DNA from: Methylobacterium amylolyticum
GTDB taxonomy: Bacteria > Pseudomonadota > Alphaproteobacteria > Rhizobiales > Beijerinckiaceae
Length of the DNA stretch: 64,000 nt
Assembly: GCF_030700245.1 (NCBI RefSeq)
Contig: NZ_JAUYZI010000026.1
Span: forward strand, 36,659-100,658
Direction: 5' to 3'
Shown: piece by piece, positions 43,663-52,500 of the stretch
Numbering within the stretch: the stretch's first letter is position 1
Layout: every line of letters begins with the position of its first letter
The notes under the pieces: generated by a model
Databases searched by the model: none
Told to the model about the DNA's origin: nothing
The model's input: the letters and a program-made list of their open reading frames with translations, nothing else
Made by a program: the position numbers and the translations under genes

Positions 43663-44655
43663 TCAGGCCGTGCGCTGGCGGAGGCCCGTCAGCGACCGCC
43701 ATGCCGGCGTGAGAATGAACTGCGTCAGGGGGATCAGCAGACCCCCGACCACCAACCCGATCACGCCCGACGCCGTGGCCGTGACCAGCCATTCGACGAG
43801 GCCCTTGGCGAACGGGACGTACGACGCCGCGGCGACCGCGGCCTCGTGGGTGGCGTGCGCGGGCGCCGACACGCCGTAGCCCTCCAGCCCGTGCATGAGA
43901 ATGCCGCCGCCGACCCAGATCATCGCCGCCGTCCCGATGACGGCGAGCAGCTTCAGGAGGATCGGCATGCCCTTGACCACGCCGCGTCCGAGCCCGCGGA
44001 TCAGGCTGCCGAGCGGCGGCTTGGCGGTGCTGCGGGCGAGGGCCAAACCCGCGTCGTCGGCCTTCACGATCAGCGCGACCACGCCGTAGACCCCCGCGGT
44101 GATCCCCACGGCGACGACGGCCAGCACGGCCGCCCGCATCCAGAAGCTGCCCTCCGGCAGTGCGGCGAGGGTGATCGCCATGATCTCGGCCGAGAGGATG
44201 AAGTCGGTCTTGATGGCGCTCGCGACACGACGGTCTTCCAGGGCCTGGTCGCCCCCCGGGCCGCCCTGGCCGTCGGCGTCGTCGGCGTGGGCATGGTGGG
44301 GGACGAGCGACTCGTAGACCTTCTCGGCGCCCTCGTAGCAGAGGTAGGCCCCGCCCAGCATCAGGAGCGGGGTGATCGCCCACGGCGCGAAGGCGCTGAG
44401 CGCGAGGGCGCCGGGCAGCAGGAACAGGAGCTTGTTGCGCAGCGACCCGACGGCGATCTTGCCGACGATGGGCAGTTCCCGCTCGGCCGCGAACCCCACG
44501 ACGTAGCGCGGGGTGACGGCCGCATCGTCGATCACGACGCCCGCCGCCTTCGTTCCGGCCCGCGCGGCCTGGCCGGCGACGTCGTCGAGGGACGCCGCCG
44601 CCGCCCTGACCATGAAGGCGACATCATCGAGCAAAGCGATCAATCCGACGCTCAC
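43663..44655 (-). CDS. DUF808 family inner-membrane protein (YedI-like)
   Basis: A 330-residue polytopic protein. The start VSVGLIALLDDVAFMVRAAAASLDD and the segments GFAAERELPIVGKIAVGSLRNK and IKTDFILSAEIMAI are characteristic of DUF808/YedI. The DUF808 histidine-rich loop is present (PHHAHADDADGQGG). GTG at 44655 is chosen because GAGAGG precedes it. Function in the family is unknown. It converges on the PspA/YiaA pair. Confidence 0.85.
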   Translation of the reverse strand: MSVGLIALLDDVAFMVRAAAASLDDVAGQAARAGTKAAGVVIDDAAVTPRYVVGFAAERELPIVGKIAVGSLRNKLLFLLPGALALSAFAPWAITPLLMLGGAYLCYEGAEKVYESLVPHHAHADDADGQGGPGGDQALEDRRVASAIKTDFILSAEIMAITLAALPEGSFWMRAAVLAVVAVGITAGVYGVVALIVKADDAGLALARSTAKPPLGSLIRGLGRGVVKGMPILLKLLAVIGTAAMIWVGGGILMHGLEGYGVSAPAHATHEAAVAAASYVPFAKGLVEWLVTATASGVIGLVVGGLLIPLTQFILTPAWRSLTGLRQRTA

Positions 44656-44768
44656 GCGGCCTCTCCTCGTCGGTCGCAGATCCCCCACACAGACGATTTC
44701 CGGCGCGATTTGATCCGCCGAACGCCGAGATCGGGCGCGCGGCCGGACCCGAGGGCCGGGCAGCCGGG

Positions 44769-46184
44769 CTACCTCCAGCGTGTCCGCGCCTCGTTCAACG
44801 CGCGGCTGCCCGGGAATCCGGTCGCCAGCGTGACGACGGCCCGCTCACCGTTCTTGTACCGGATCCCGAGGTCGAACCACGCTCTCCCGAACAGCAGGTC
44901 CTCGTTCCGCTTCACGTCGTCCGGCGAGGACGAGAGCCCGATCAGGAACTCGTTGTCGCGAAGGCGCACGGGCCGGCCGGAGACCGGAGCGCCCTTCTCC
45001 ACCGCCTCGTTCTTGCCCTGGATCAGGCCGATCTCCTCGACGGTGCGCCGCTCCGCCTCGGGGCCGGAGGCGCTGAAGCTGAAGGCGAGCGTGTGGGCGG
45101 CGGCGCCCGCGTCCCTGTCGCGCTTCATCGTCATCGTCAAGGTCAGGCCGGCGTCCGGGACAGTCGCGGTCGCCACGAGCGCGACGTCGGGCGGCCGGCC
45201 CGCGTCGTCGGTGTCCGCGGCGAGCGTCCAGACGACATGCCCGGACCGGACACGCGGCGCCGTTCCCCCCGCACCCTGCTCCGCGAGAAGGACCCGCTGC
45301 GTGCTGGCCAAGCTGTCCGCGAGCCGCGCGCGGCCTTCCGGTGCCGCCTCCCCCGGCTTTCGCGGCACGGCCGCGACGGCGGCGCCGGGCGCGGGGGCCG
45401 ACGCCTGTCCCGCGGGCGGGGGAACCCGGAAGACGAACCGGTCATCGGGCAGCGATTCGTAGGTGGCGGGCTCCTGCCGCTGATGGGTCGCGCGCAGCAC
45501 CTCCGAACGGACGCGGCGGAAGAACAGGTTCACCTCGACATCGGGCGTCGCCAAGTGCTTCACCAGCGCCGTCACGTAAGGGCTGTTGACCTGACCGTCC
45601 TCCCCGTCCGAGGCCGTCTGGCCGGCCGCCGCGGAGTAGGCCACGAGCGAGCCGGATTGCGGGAGGTCCGGACGCGCGAGCCCGCGCCCCACCGAGCGCG
45701 TGGCAAGGGTCCGCTTCATGCCGGCGAGGAAGGGATTGTCGCGACAGGCATCCAGGATGACGAGGCGCAGCTTGGCGGCCCCTTCGAGGCGCTTCTGCAC
45801 CTGGCTCAAGGAGACCGTCTCCTCGTCCACGTCCCGATCGCTCCTGAGGCGCGCATCGGTCGGCACGAGATAGTTGGTGCCGCCGACCTCGATGCCGTGG
45901 CCCGCGTAGTAGACGAGAGCCCAGTCGGCGGTATCGGCGACCCGCTCGAAGCGGCGCAAGACAGCGATCAGCGTGTCGCGATCCAAGTCCCGCTCGACCT
46001 GAACCTCCTGAAAGCCGGCCTCCCTCAAGGCCTGGGCGAGGCGTTCGCCGTCGCGCACGGGATTGTCCAGGCGCGGAACGGTCGCGTACCGGCCGTTGCC
46101 GATGACGAGGGCGACGCGCCGCTCGTCCGACGCCGCGCTGTTCGCGACGAGGACGGTGGCGAGAACGATCGCGGCTCGTAGCAT
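44769..46184 (-). CDS. Secreted caspase-like peptidase (C14 family)
   Basis: A 471-residue exported protein (signal peptide 1-18). The caspase fold covers about 20-260, with RRVALVIGNGRYATVPRLDNP, the catalytic His H96 in YYAGHG and the catalytic Cys C146 in LDACRDNP. The second half (about 290-471) is a beta-rich region without a recognised domain. Bacterial members cleave after Arg/Lys in several studied cases, but the target here is unknown. It is the first gene past the left end of the sulfur-oxidation locus, in the same orientation. Confidence 0.85.
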   Translation of the reverse strand: MLRAAIVLATVLVANSAASDERRVALVIGNGRYATVPRLDNPVRDGERLAQALREAGFQEVQVERDLDRDTLIAVLRRFERVADTADWALVYYAGHGIEVGGTNYLVPTDARLRSDRDVDEETVSLSQVQKRLEGAAKLRLVILDACRDNPFLAGMKRTLATRSVGRGLARPDLPQSGSLVAYSAAAGQTASDGEDGQVNSPYVTALVKHLATPDVEVNLFFRRVRSEVLRATHQRQEPATYESLPDDRFVFRVPPPAGQASAPAPGAAVAAVPRKPGEAAPEGRARLADSLASTQRVLLAEQGAGGTAPRVRSGHVVWTLAADTDDAGRPPDVALVATATVPDAGLTLTMTMKRDRDAGAAAHTLAFSFSASGPEAERRTVEEIGLIQGKNEAVEKGAPVSGRPVRLRDNEFLIGLSSSPDDVKRNEDLLFGRAWFDLGIRYKNGERAVVTLATGFPGSRALNEARTRWR

Positions 46185-46289
46185 GCGAAAGCGCGCTCCA
46201 CGGATCTCGGCTGCGCTTCCGTCTGCGCGATGTGGAACGACCCGGCAAGGCCGGTCCGCGGCGCGGCACCGGCTCGGACCGGCGGCGTA

Positions 46290-46742
46290 TCAGACGCGGA
46301 GATAGCTCCACCCGGCCTCCTGGAGCGTGACGAGACGGACGGCGCCCGCGCGAACCACGCCGACACGGGGAAGCAGCTCCAATTCGCGCCCCTCCGCCTG
46401 CTCCATGGCCTTGACGGTGTTGCCGCAGGCCGAGAGGACGATCTCGGGGACGCTCTCGGTGACGGAGCGGATCCGGGCCTTCACCGGCGAGGTGTCCGCC
46501 CGGACCATGTGCAGGCCCGGACCGTAAGCGACGATCTCCACCGCAAGCTCCTCGGCCAGGTCGCCGTATTCGCGCGCGAGATTGACCGCGTTGTTGAGGG
46601 CGAGTTCGAACACGCCCGCGTCGTTGGAGCTGACCTGCATCGCGACCCGGTGCGTCTTCGGGCTGGCCGCGGCCGCCCGGTCGATCGCGAGTCCGGCCAT
46701 CAGCGCGGCGATCCCGGACACGCCCCTGCGCGACAGCACCAT
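46290..46742 (-). CDS. Exported DsrE-family protein
   Basis: A 150-residue protein. Residues 1-25 look like a signal peptide (ARG-rich then AALMAGLAIDRAAAA). The rest follows the DsrE/DsrF fold: HRVAMQVSSNDAGVFELALNNA, VEIVAYGPGLHMV, and the loop VLSACGNTVKAM that carries the single Cys. In relatives this Cys carries sulfane sulfur. It is the last gene of the sox row and fits a sulfur-relay function in the periplasm. Confidence 0.8.
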   Translation of the reverse strand: MVLSRRGVSGIAALMAGLAIDRAAAASPKTHRVAMQVSSNDAGVFELALNNAVNLAREYGDLAEELAVEIVAYGPGLHMVRADTSPVKARIRSVTESVPEIVLSACGNTVKAMEQAEGRELELLPRVGVVRAGAVRLVTLQEAGWSYLRV

Positions 46743-46799
46743 GGCCTCATCTCCCGTGTTCGGTCGCGCCGATCGCCGCGTCTCGACGTGACCCCACGT

Positions 46800-46902
46800 C
46801 TAGAGCCGCGCCCGATCGCGTTGCAATCGTGCGCGGCTCGAAGCCTTTGTCTCGACGCGCTCTCTTTTCGCCGAACCGGCATCCACTTCGGCGGAGAGCG
46901 CT
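46800..46902 (+). repeat. Dispersed intergenic repeat, copy 1
   Basis: About 103 bases running from CTAGAGC to GAGAGCGCT. They match the reverse complement of 52870-52975 at most positions, with the best stretch TTCGCCGAACCGGCATCCAC shared exactly. It lies between the DsrE-like gene and soxH. The ends of each copy are themselves complementary in part (CTAGAGC with GCTCTAG in copy 2), like a small non-autonomous element. Confidence 0.75.
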
Positions 46903-46928
46903 TCAGCAAGCCGTGGCGCGCCGTCGCT

Positions 46929-47873
46929 TCAGGTCTGCGTGAAGCGATAGGCGTCGCCCGACCGCTCGACGCGCCCGATGCCCGAGCCCGGCAGGTGGAA
47001 GCCGACGAGCGTAGTCCGCTCGTTCGCCAGACGGTCGAGCAGCTCGAGCCGCGTGCGCGCCGCGAGGTCGCGGTCGAGGTCGCTTCCGAAGGCCCAGGCG
47101 GGGCGGCGGAAGGAGATCACCGCGTGGCTCAGGGCATCGCCGCCGATCAGCACCTGCTCCCGTCCCGCTTCGACGAGGACGGAGGCGTGACCGGGCGTGT
47201 GCCCCGGCGTCGCCACGTAGCTGAGGCCCGGCGCGATGCTCTCGCCGGGCCTGCGGCGCTCCATCTTCGCCTCCAGGCGCCGCAGCGTCCGCCGCGAGCC
47301 GACGGAGAGACCCTTGAGCCAGTCCGGCACCAGGGTCTCGACGTCGTCGCGGGTCCAGAAATCCCATTCCGCCGCGGGCACGACGTAGCGGGCATTGGGG
47401 AAGCGCTCGCTGTCGTCGAAATCGTCGATCGCGCCCCAGAGATGATCGGGATGGGCGTGGGTGAACACGACCTGCGTGATCGCCTCGCGCGGGACGTTCC
47501 GGCCCTCCAGCGTGTCGGCGAGCTTGCCGGCCGTCGGCTGGAAGGAGGTGCCCGAGCCGGCATCGATCAGGATGACGTCCGCGCCGGTCCGCACGAGGCT
47601 CGCATGCGTCGGGATCGGGCTCGCTTCCGCGGGCTGCCCCTCGGCCCGGAACGCGGCCTCCACCGCGTCGCGGGGCGTGTCGGGCAGCATGAAGGCGAGG
47701 GAGGACGACAGCGTCCCGTCGCTCGCCGTCTCCACGGTGGTCCCGCCGACCGTCAGCGCCGCCTGCCCCGCCGCCCCGCCGGACGGCCACGCGCCGGCGA
47801 CAATCGCCGCGAGGCCGGCCACCAGCGTCCGCCGGTCGCAGCGCGGTCCCGGGGGTGCCGCGCCGGCCGTCAT
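46929..47873 (-). CDS. soxH: SoxH-like MBL-fold hydrolase
   Basis: A 314-residue exported metallo-beta-lactamase-fold protein. The N-terminus has a signal-like stretch (RRTLVAGLAAIVAGAW). The metal motif is VVFTHAHPDHLWG, followed by further ligands in TPGHTPGHASV and IGGDAL. SoxH proteins are encoded at the end of sox operons and are dispensable for thiosulfate oxidation in the studied species. Their substrate is unclear. The start codon overlaps the soxD stop by four bases. Confidence 0.83.
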   Translation of the reverse strand: MTAGAAPPGPRCDRRTLVAGLAAIVAGAWPSGGAAGQAALTVGGTTVETASDGTLSSSLAFMLPDTPRDAVEAAFRAEGQPAEASPIPTHASLVRTGADVILIDAGSGTSFQPTAGKLADTLEGRNVPREAITQVVFTHAHPDHLWGAIDDFDDSERFPNARYVVPAAEWDFWTRDDVETLVPDWLKGLSVGSRRTLRRLEAKMERRRPGESIAPGLSYVATPGHTPGHASVLVEAGREQVLIGGDALSHAVISFRRPAWAFGSDLDRDLAARTRLELLDRLANERTTLVGFHLPGSGIGRVERSGDAYRFTQT

Positions 47874-48547
47874 TGGACCGGCGGCGCCTTCTTCGCCGCG
47901 TCGGCCGCCTTGTCGGGCGTCACGTCGAGGATGCGGGCACGGCCGGTGATGACGGCCGCCTTCGGCAGGCAGTCCGTCATGCAGGGCTTGGCCGTCCAGA
48001 ACGCCTTCTCCGCCGTCTCGCGGTCGTCCATGAAGAAGTTCTTCTCGTTCGGCAGGCGGATCGTGGCGAGGTTCTTCTCGTTCACCTCGAAATCCTGGTC
48101 CTTCAGAATGTCGTTGAGGTAGAGGAGGTAGGCCGTGACCGCGTAGGTCTCGTCCGGCGTCAGCGTCTGGGCGGCGCCGAAGGGCATGGCCCGGTGCACG
48201 AAGTCGAAGACGGTCGAGACGTAGGGCCAGTAGGACCCGATGGTCTTGACCGGGCTCTCCGATTTCAGCGTGCCGGCGCCGCCGGCGAGTTCCGGCCACC
48301 GGCCCGCGCCCTCGCCGAACTCGCCGTGGCAACTGGCGCAGCGATCCTGAAAGATCGTCTCGCCCAACGCCGCCGTGCCCTTGCCGACCGGCAGGCCTGT
48401 CCCGTCCGGACGCACGTCGATGTCCCAGCCCCGGATCTCCTCGGGCGTCGCGGCGCGCCCGATGTTCAGGCGCTCGGCCGCCGCAGGCGTTGCCGTGAGA
48501 AGGACGGCCGCGAGGACGGCCGCAAGCCCGCTACGCGACCTCGACAT
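47870..48547 (-). CDS. soxD: SoxD sulfane dehydrogenase cytochrome c subunit
   Basis: A 225-residue periplasmic cytochrome c (signal peptide to about 24). One haem-binding CASCH motif is found near residue 75, with a distal Met probably in HRAMPFGAAQTLTPDE. With SoxC it removes six electrons from the SoxY-bound sulfane sulfur. The Paracoccus SoxD has two haems and is longer. This one has a single haem site and a CMTDC pair near residue 190 in place of a second domain. It overlaps both neighbours. Confidence 0.88.
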   Translation of the reverse strand: MSRSRSGLAAVLAAVLLTATPAAAERLNIGRAATPEEIRGWDIDVRPDGTGLPVGKGTAALGETIFQDRCASCHGEFGEGAGRWPELAGGAGTLKSESPVKTIGSYWPYVSTVFDFVHRAMPFGAAQTLTPDETYAVTAYLLYLNDILKDQDFEVNEKNLATIRLPNEKNFFMDDRETAEKAFWTAKPCMTDCLPKAAVITGRARILDVTPDKAADAAKKAPPVQ

Positions 48548-49823
48548 TCTCGATCTCCCCGCTGGGCAGCACGTGCCAGGTCTGGATACCGTTGTTGTGG
48601 TAGATCGAGTTCAGGCCGCGATGCTGGCGGAGCGCCGCCTTGGTCGGCTGGACGTAGCCGGTCTCGTCGATGGCCCGGGATTGCAGCAGGAGCGGATCGC
48701 CGTTCCAGTCGAACTCGTAGTAGAAGCGCGTCAGCGCCTTATCGAGCACGGGGCCGTCGAGGCGGGCCGCGCGCCAGTTGCGGCCGCCGTCGAGCGAGAC
48801 GTCCACGCCCCTGATCGCGCCGCGTCCGGACCACGCGAGGCCCGAGAGCACCGTGAAGCCCTTGCCGCGCAGGGGCGCCTGCGGGCTGGGATCGGTGATC
48901 ACGGACTTCGCGTCCATGGCCCAGGTGAAGCGCCGCGCCTGTCCGTCCGGCAGCAGGGCGGTGTATTTCGAGGTCTCCTCGCGGGTGTGCCACGGCTCGT
49001 CGCCGACCTTGATCCGGCGCAGCCACTTCACCCACATGTTGCCCTGCCAGCCGGGCAGGACGAGGCGCAGCGGGTAGCCGTGCTCGGGGTAGAGCGCCTC
49101 GCCGTTCATCGCGTAGGCGACGATGGCGTCGTCGAGGGCCTTCTCGATCGGCACGGAGCGGGTCATCGCGGCGGCGTCGGCCCCTTCGGGCAGCAGCCAC
49201 TTGGCGTTGGTCCTCAGCCCCGCCTCCTCCAGGAGGCGCTTGAGCGGCACGCCCGTGTACATCGCGCAGTGGATCATGCCGTGGGTGAACTGGCAGCCGT
49301 TGAGCTGCGCGCCCTTCCACTCCATGCCGGAATTGGCCGCGCATTCGAGGAAGGCGATCCGGTTGACGCGCGGGAAGCGCTTCACGTCCTCCAGCGTCAG
49401 CATCAGCGGCTTCTCGACGAGGCCGTGGATCATCAGCCGGTGCTCGGCCGGGTCGATCTCGGCGATGCCGCCGTGGTGGCGCTCGAAGCCGAGGCCGTTG
49501 GGGGTGATGATCCCCTCCAACCGGTGCAGCGGCGTGAAGCTGACCGAACTCTGCCGCGAGGCGGTCAGCCACTCGACGTCGCGGCGCACCACATCCGCCT
49601 CGAACTTCGACGGGCGGCCGTAGGGCCGGCTGACGACGCCGTCGCCGAGGGTCTGCGACCAGTCCGGCACGTTCGGCGGGAGGTTCTTCGCGTCCGGCGC
49701 GGCCGCCGCCCGACCCGCGAACGCCCCCGTCCCGACCGCCCCGCCGAGGGCGAGGCCCGTGCGCAGGAAGGATCGGCGGGAGGTGGGCCCCGGCGGATCG
49801 GGGCGCCGCTTCGGTTCAGACAT
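48531..49823 (-). CDS. soxC: SoxC sulfane dehydrogenase molybdopterin subunit
   Basis: A 430-residue molybdenum enzyme of the sulfite-oxidase family. A Tat signal is clear (TSRRSFLRTGLALGG). The Mo-ligand cysteine is in AFLECAANSGMEW. The dimerisation domain follows (GLAWSGRGAIRGVDVSLDGG). The length and the adjoining SoxD separate it from SorA-type sulfite dehydrogenase. The start overlaps no gene. A 53-base AT-rich gap with a SoxR-like site lies upstream, so soxCDH may have their own promoter. Confidence 0.9.
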   Translation of the reverse strand: MSEPKRRPDPPGPTSRRSFLRTGLALGGAVGTGAFAGRAAAAPDAKNLPPNVPDWSQTLGDGVVSRPYGRPSKFEADVVRRDVEWLTASRQSSVSFTPLHRLEGIITPNGLGFERHHGGIAEIDPAEHRLMIHGLVEKPLMLTLEDVKRFPRVNRIAFLECAANSGMEWKGAQLNGCQFTHGMIHCAMYTGVPLKRLLEEAGLRTNAKWLLPEGADAAAMTRSVPIEKALDDAIVAYAMNGEALYPEHGYPLRLVLPGWQGNMWVKWLRRIKVGDEPWHTREETSKYTALLPDGQARRFTWAMDAKSVITDPSPQAPLRGKGFTVLSGLAWSGRGAIRGVDVSLDGGRNWRAARLDGPVLDKALTRFYYEFDWNGDPLLLQSRAIDETGYVQPTKAALRQHRGLNSIYHNNGIQTWHVLPSGEIENVEVA

Positions 49824-49840
49824 GGGTCTCTCCGAACTGT

Positions 49841-49866
49841 TTCATGTATAGCAATGTATGAATATA
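49841..49866. promoter_or_regulatory. SoxR-type operator upstream of soxC
   Basis: The stretch beginning TTCATGTATAGCAATGTATG and continuing AATATA is an imperfect inverted repeat with outer arms TTCAT/ATGAA. It shares TTCATGT-x-TAGC-x-AT with 56332-56355 between soxV and soxS. It occupies almost the whole soxB-soxC gap. ArsR-type SoxR is the obvious binding candidate. Confidence 0.6.
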
Positions 49867-49876
49867 TACGGGACGA

Positions 49877-51556
49877 CTACGCGCCGCGGACGGTGACTTG
49901 AGCGGGCGTCGGATTCACCGTGCCCTTGCGCTGGATATGCGCGGCGACGACGTCCCAGATCGGCGGGCCTTCGGTGCCCTCGTTGACGCTCGCCCAGCCC
50001 GCCGCGGTGTAGGTCGTCCCGGCCTCGATGGGCTTGCCGGTGCGCAGCAGGGTGAGGTCGGAGATGCGGCTGCCGGCGGGGCGGGCGACGTCGATCGCGT
50101 AGGACACGCCGCCGACCCGCACCATGTCGCCGCCCTGCTGGTAGTAGGGATCGGCGTTGAAGAGGTTGTCGGCCACGTCCTCCAGCACCTCCTTCAGCCG
50201 GGCGCCCGTCATGGGCATGCGGTAGGCCGCCGGGTAGGTGATGGCGGTGGCGTTGTAGACGTCCTCGCGGGTGATCGGCTGGCCGGGCAGCACGGTCGTG
50301 CCCCAGCGGAAACCCGGGGACAGGGCGATCTCGGCCTCGCGCTCGGCGAGCAGCGCGTCGCAGATCAGGTCGTCGAGGGTGCCGTTGAAGTTGCCGCGCC
50401 GGTAGAGCAGACCCTCGGTCCGGCCGAGTTCTTCCCTCAGCATGGCCTCGTGGGGCTCTCGGATCGCCTGGATCTTGGCCGCCATCGCCCTCTGCGGCGC
50501 GATCACGTCGGAGAAGATCGGGATCAGCTTCGAGCGAAATCCCTTCACCGCGCCGTCGCGCACGTCGAGATCGACGCGGGTGAGGAACTTGCCGTGGCTG
50601 CCCGAGGCGATGAGCAGGGTGTTGCCGACGGTGACCGCCTGCGGCAGCGCGTCGTGCGTGTGGCCGGTGAGGACGACGTCGATCCCCTTCACCCGCGCGG
50701 CGAGCTTCCGGTCCACGTCGAAGCCGTTGTGGGAGAGCAGCACAACGAGGTCGGCGCCGTCCTTGCGGGCCTTGTCGACGCTGCCCTGCACGTCCTCCTC
50801 GCGGATGCCGAAGGACCAGTTCGGGATCATCCAGCGCGGGTTGGCGATCGGCGTGTAGGGGAAGGCCTGCCCGATCACCGCGACCTTCGCGCCGCCGCGC
50901 TCGAACATCCGCGTCGCCTCGAAGGCCGGCTCGTTCCACTCGGCGTCGCGCACGTTCTGGCCGAGGAACGGGCAGCCGAGCCCGTCCACGATCTCCTTGA
51001 CCCGGTCGGTGCCCAGCGTGAACTCCCAGTGGCCGGTCATGGCGTCGGGCTTCAGGAGCGCCATGCAGTCGACCATGTCCTGGCCCTTGGTCAGCATCGA
51101 CGTGTAGCTGTTCTGCCACGTGTCGCCGCCGTCGAGGAACAGCACCCTGTCGCCGCGCTCGGCACGGATCGCGTCGAGCACCGTGGCGATCCGGTCGAGG
51201 CCGCCCATGCGGCCGTAGCTGCGCGCCAGGGCGACGTAATCCTCCGGCGTCAGCGCGTAGGCCAGCGGCGAGCCGCCGGGGATGCCGTAGAGGTCGAGAT
51301 AGGCGCGTCCGGTGACGTGGGGGACGAGACCCCGCGCCTCGCCCACGCCGAGATTGGTCGAGGGCTCGCGGAACAGCACGGGCCGGAGCTGCGCGTGGAT
51401 GTCCGTCAGGTGGACCAGGGTCACGTTGCCCATGGGTTCGAAGGCCAGGAGGTCGTCCTGGGTCAGGCGCTGCTGGGCGAAGGCGCGGGTCCAGCCCGTC
51501 GGCACGAGCGCCGCGGTGGCGGCGGCGATCTGGAGGAAGTCGCGGCGTGAGGTCAT
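49877..51556 (-). CDS. soxB: SoxB sulfate thiol-hydrolase
   Basis: A 559-residue Tat-exported (SRRDFLQIAAAT) dimanganese hydrolase of the 5'-nucleotidase fold. Metal ligands are visible in HLTDIHAQL, FLDGGDTWQNS, MTGHWEFTLG, LLSHNG and VLTGHTHD. The C-terminal domain carries the nucleotidase-type VYNATAITYP and YYQQGGDMVRVGG. SoxB hydrolyses sulfate from the SoxY-Cys-S-sulfonate carrier. It follows soxA in the row. Confidence 0.93.
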   Translation of the reverse strand: MTSRRDFLQIAAATAALVPTGWTRAFAQQRLTQDDLLAFEPMGNVTLVHLTDIHAQLRPVLFREPSTNLGVGEARGLVPHVTGRAYLDLYGIPGGSPLAYALTPEDYVALARSYGRMGGLDRIATVLDAIRAERGDRVLFLDGGDTWQNSYTSMLTKGQDMVDCMALLKPDAMTGHWEFTLGTDRVKEIVDGLGCPFLGQNVRDAEWNEPAFEATRMFERGGAKVAVIGQAFPYTPIANPRWMIPNWSFGIREEDVQGSVDKARKDGADLVVLLSHNGFDVDRKLAARVKGIDVVLTGHTHDALPQAVTVGNTLLIASGSHGKFLTRVDLDVRDGAVKGFRSKLIPIFSDVIAPQRAMAAKIQAIREPHEAMLREELGRTEGLLYRRGNFNGTLDDLICDALLAEREAEIALSPGFRWGTTVLPGQPITREDVYNATAITYPAAYRMPMTGARLKEVLEDVADNLFNADPYYQQGGDMVRVGGVSYAIDVARPAGSRISDLTLLRTGKPIEAGTTYTAAGWASVNEGTEGPPIWDVVAAHIQRKGTVNPTPAQVTVRGA

Positions 51557-51571
51557 CGGGAGAAGCGACGC

Positions 51572-52444
51572 TCAGTTGCGCACGGCGGGCGTCTCGACCG
51601 GAAGGCCGAGGCCGCGCCACGCGACGTAGGTCTCCAGGGCGAGGAACTCGTCGGAGAGCGGCTTGAAGGGGGTGGCCCGGACGTCCTGCATGCAGCCCTC
51701 CATGCGCTCGTGGAGCGGCACGAGCCGCTGGTCGCGCAGGCGGTAGACGGGGAAGCCGTTGCTCTGCCCCTGGCTGAGGAAGTCGGCCCGGAGATACTTG
51801 CCGTGGTTCTTCTCGTGGCAGCTCGCGCAGGCGAGATCGAGTTGGCCGTTCCGCTGGTAATAGAGGGCCTTGCCGCGCTCGAACCACGGCGTCATCGGCC
51901 CGTCGACCTTGACGGCGACCGGCATGCCGCGGGACTGGTTGCGGATGTAGGCCGTCATGGCCGTGAGTTCGGGCGAGCCGAAGGCCCAGGGCTCGGCCTT
52001 CAGGGCACCGGTGCGGCAGATATCGATCCGCTGCTCCAGGTTGACCGGCTTGGCCAACTTCCCGTTCCACTTCGGATAGGCGGCCGCGACACCCTTCATC
52101 GAGGTCGACGCCGCGTCGTGGCAGCTCGCGCAGGACTTTCCCGCCGCGCCGTCGACCTTCGACCAGAGTTCCTCGCCCTGCTCGACGGCGAGGAAGCCCG
52201 GGTTGTTGAAGTCGTCCGCCTGCATGTCCTGCGTCTCCTTGGAGCGGAAATACAGGCCCGAGACGACCTCCTCGAACGGGGAATCCGGGCTTTGCGGCTT
52301 GAGGCCGTGCGCCTGCCAGGCCGGACGCTCGGACGCCTCCTTCGCGCTCGGCGCGGCCGACGGCATGTCCTGCGCGTGCGGCGCGACGGCCAGCGCGACG
52401 AGCGCGATCGCGGTCAGGGCGAGAGGATAGGGGTGGACCATCAT
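51572..52444 (-). CDS. soxA: SoxA dihaem cytochrome c
   Basis: A 290-residue periplasmic cytochrome with two CASCH haem motifs (CASCHDAAS and CASCHEKNHG) and the active-site cysteine probably in RMEGCMQDVRAT. With SoxX it forms the enzyme that conjugates thiosulfate to the SoxY cysteine. ATG 52444 (MMVHPYPLAL) starts a normal signal peptide and has GGAG upstream. An earlier ATG at 52504 overlaps the soxZ stop but would add 20 Arg/Pro-rich residues. Confidence 0.92.
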   Translation of the reverse strand: MMVHPYPLALTAIALVALAVAPHAQDMPSAAPSAKEASERPAWQAHGLKPQSPDSPFEEVVSGLYFRSKETQDMQADDFNNPGFLAVEQGEELWSKVDGAAGKSCASCHDAASTSMKGVAAAYPKWNGKLAKPVNLEQRIDICRTGALKAEPWAFGSPELTAMTAYIRNQSRGMPVAVKVDGPMTPWFERGKALYYQRNGQLDLACASCHEKNHGKYLRADFLSQGQSNGFPVYRLRDQRLVPLHERMEGCMQDVRATPFKPLSDEFLALETYVAWRGLGLPVETPAVRN

Positions 52445-52500
52445 GGCAGCTCCGGCTCGGCGTGGAGAGGCGCCCCGGGGCGGCCGGCCCCGGGCGCGCG

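Noticed and set aside
48531..49823. soxC as a SorA-type sulfite dehydrogenase
   Set aside because: It directly adjoins soxD and lies in a full sox row. Length and C-terminal motifs match SoxC.
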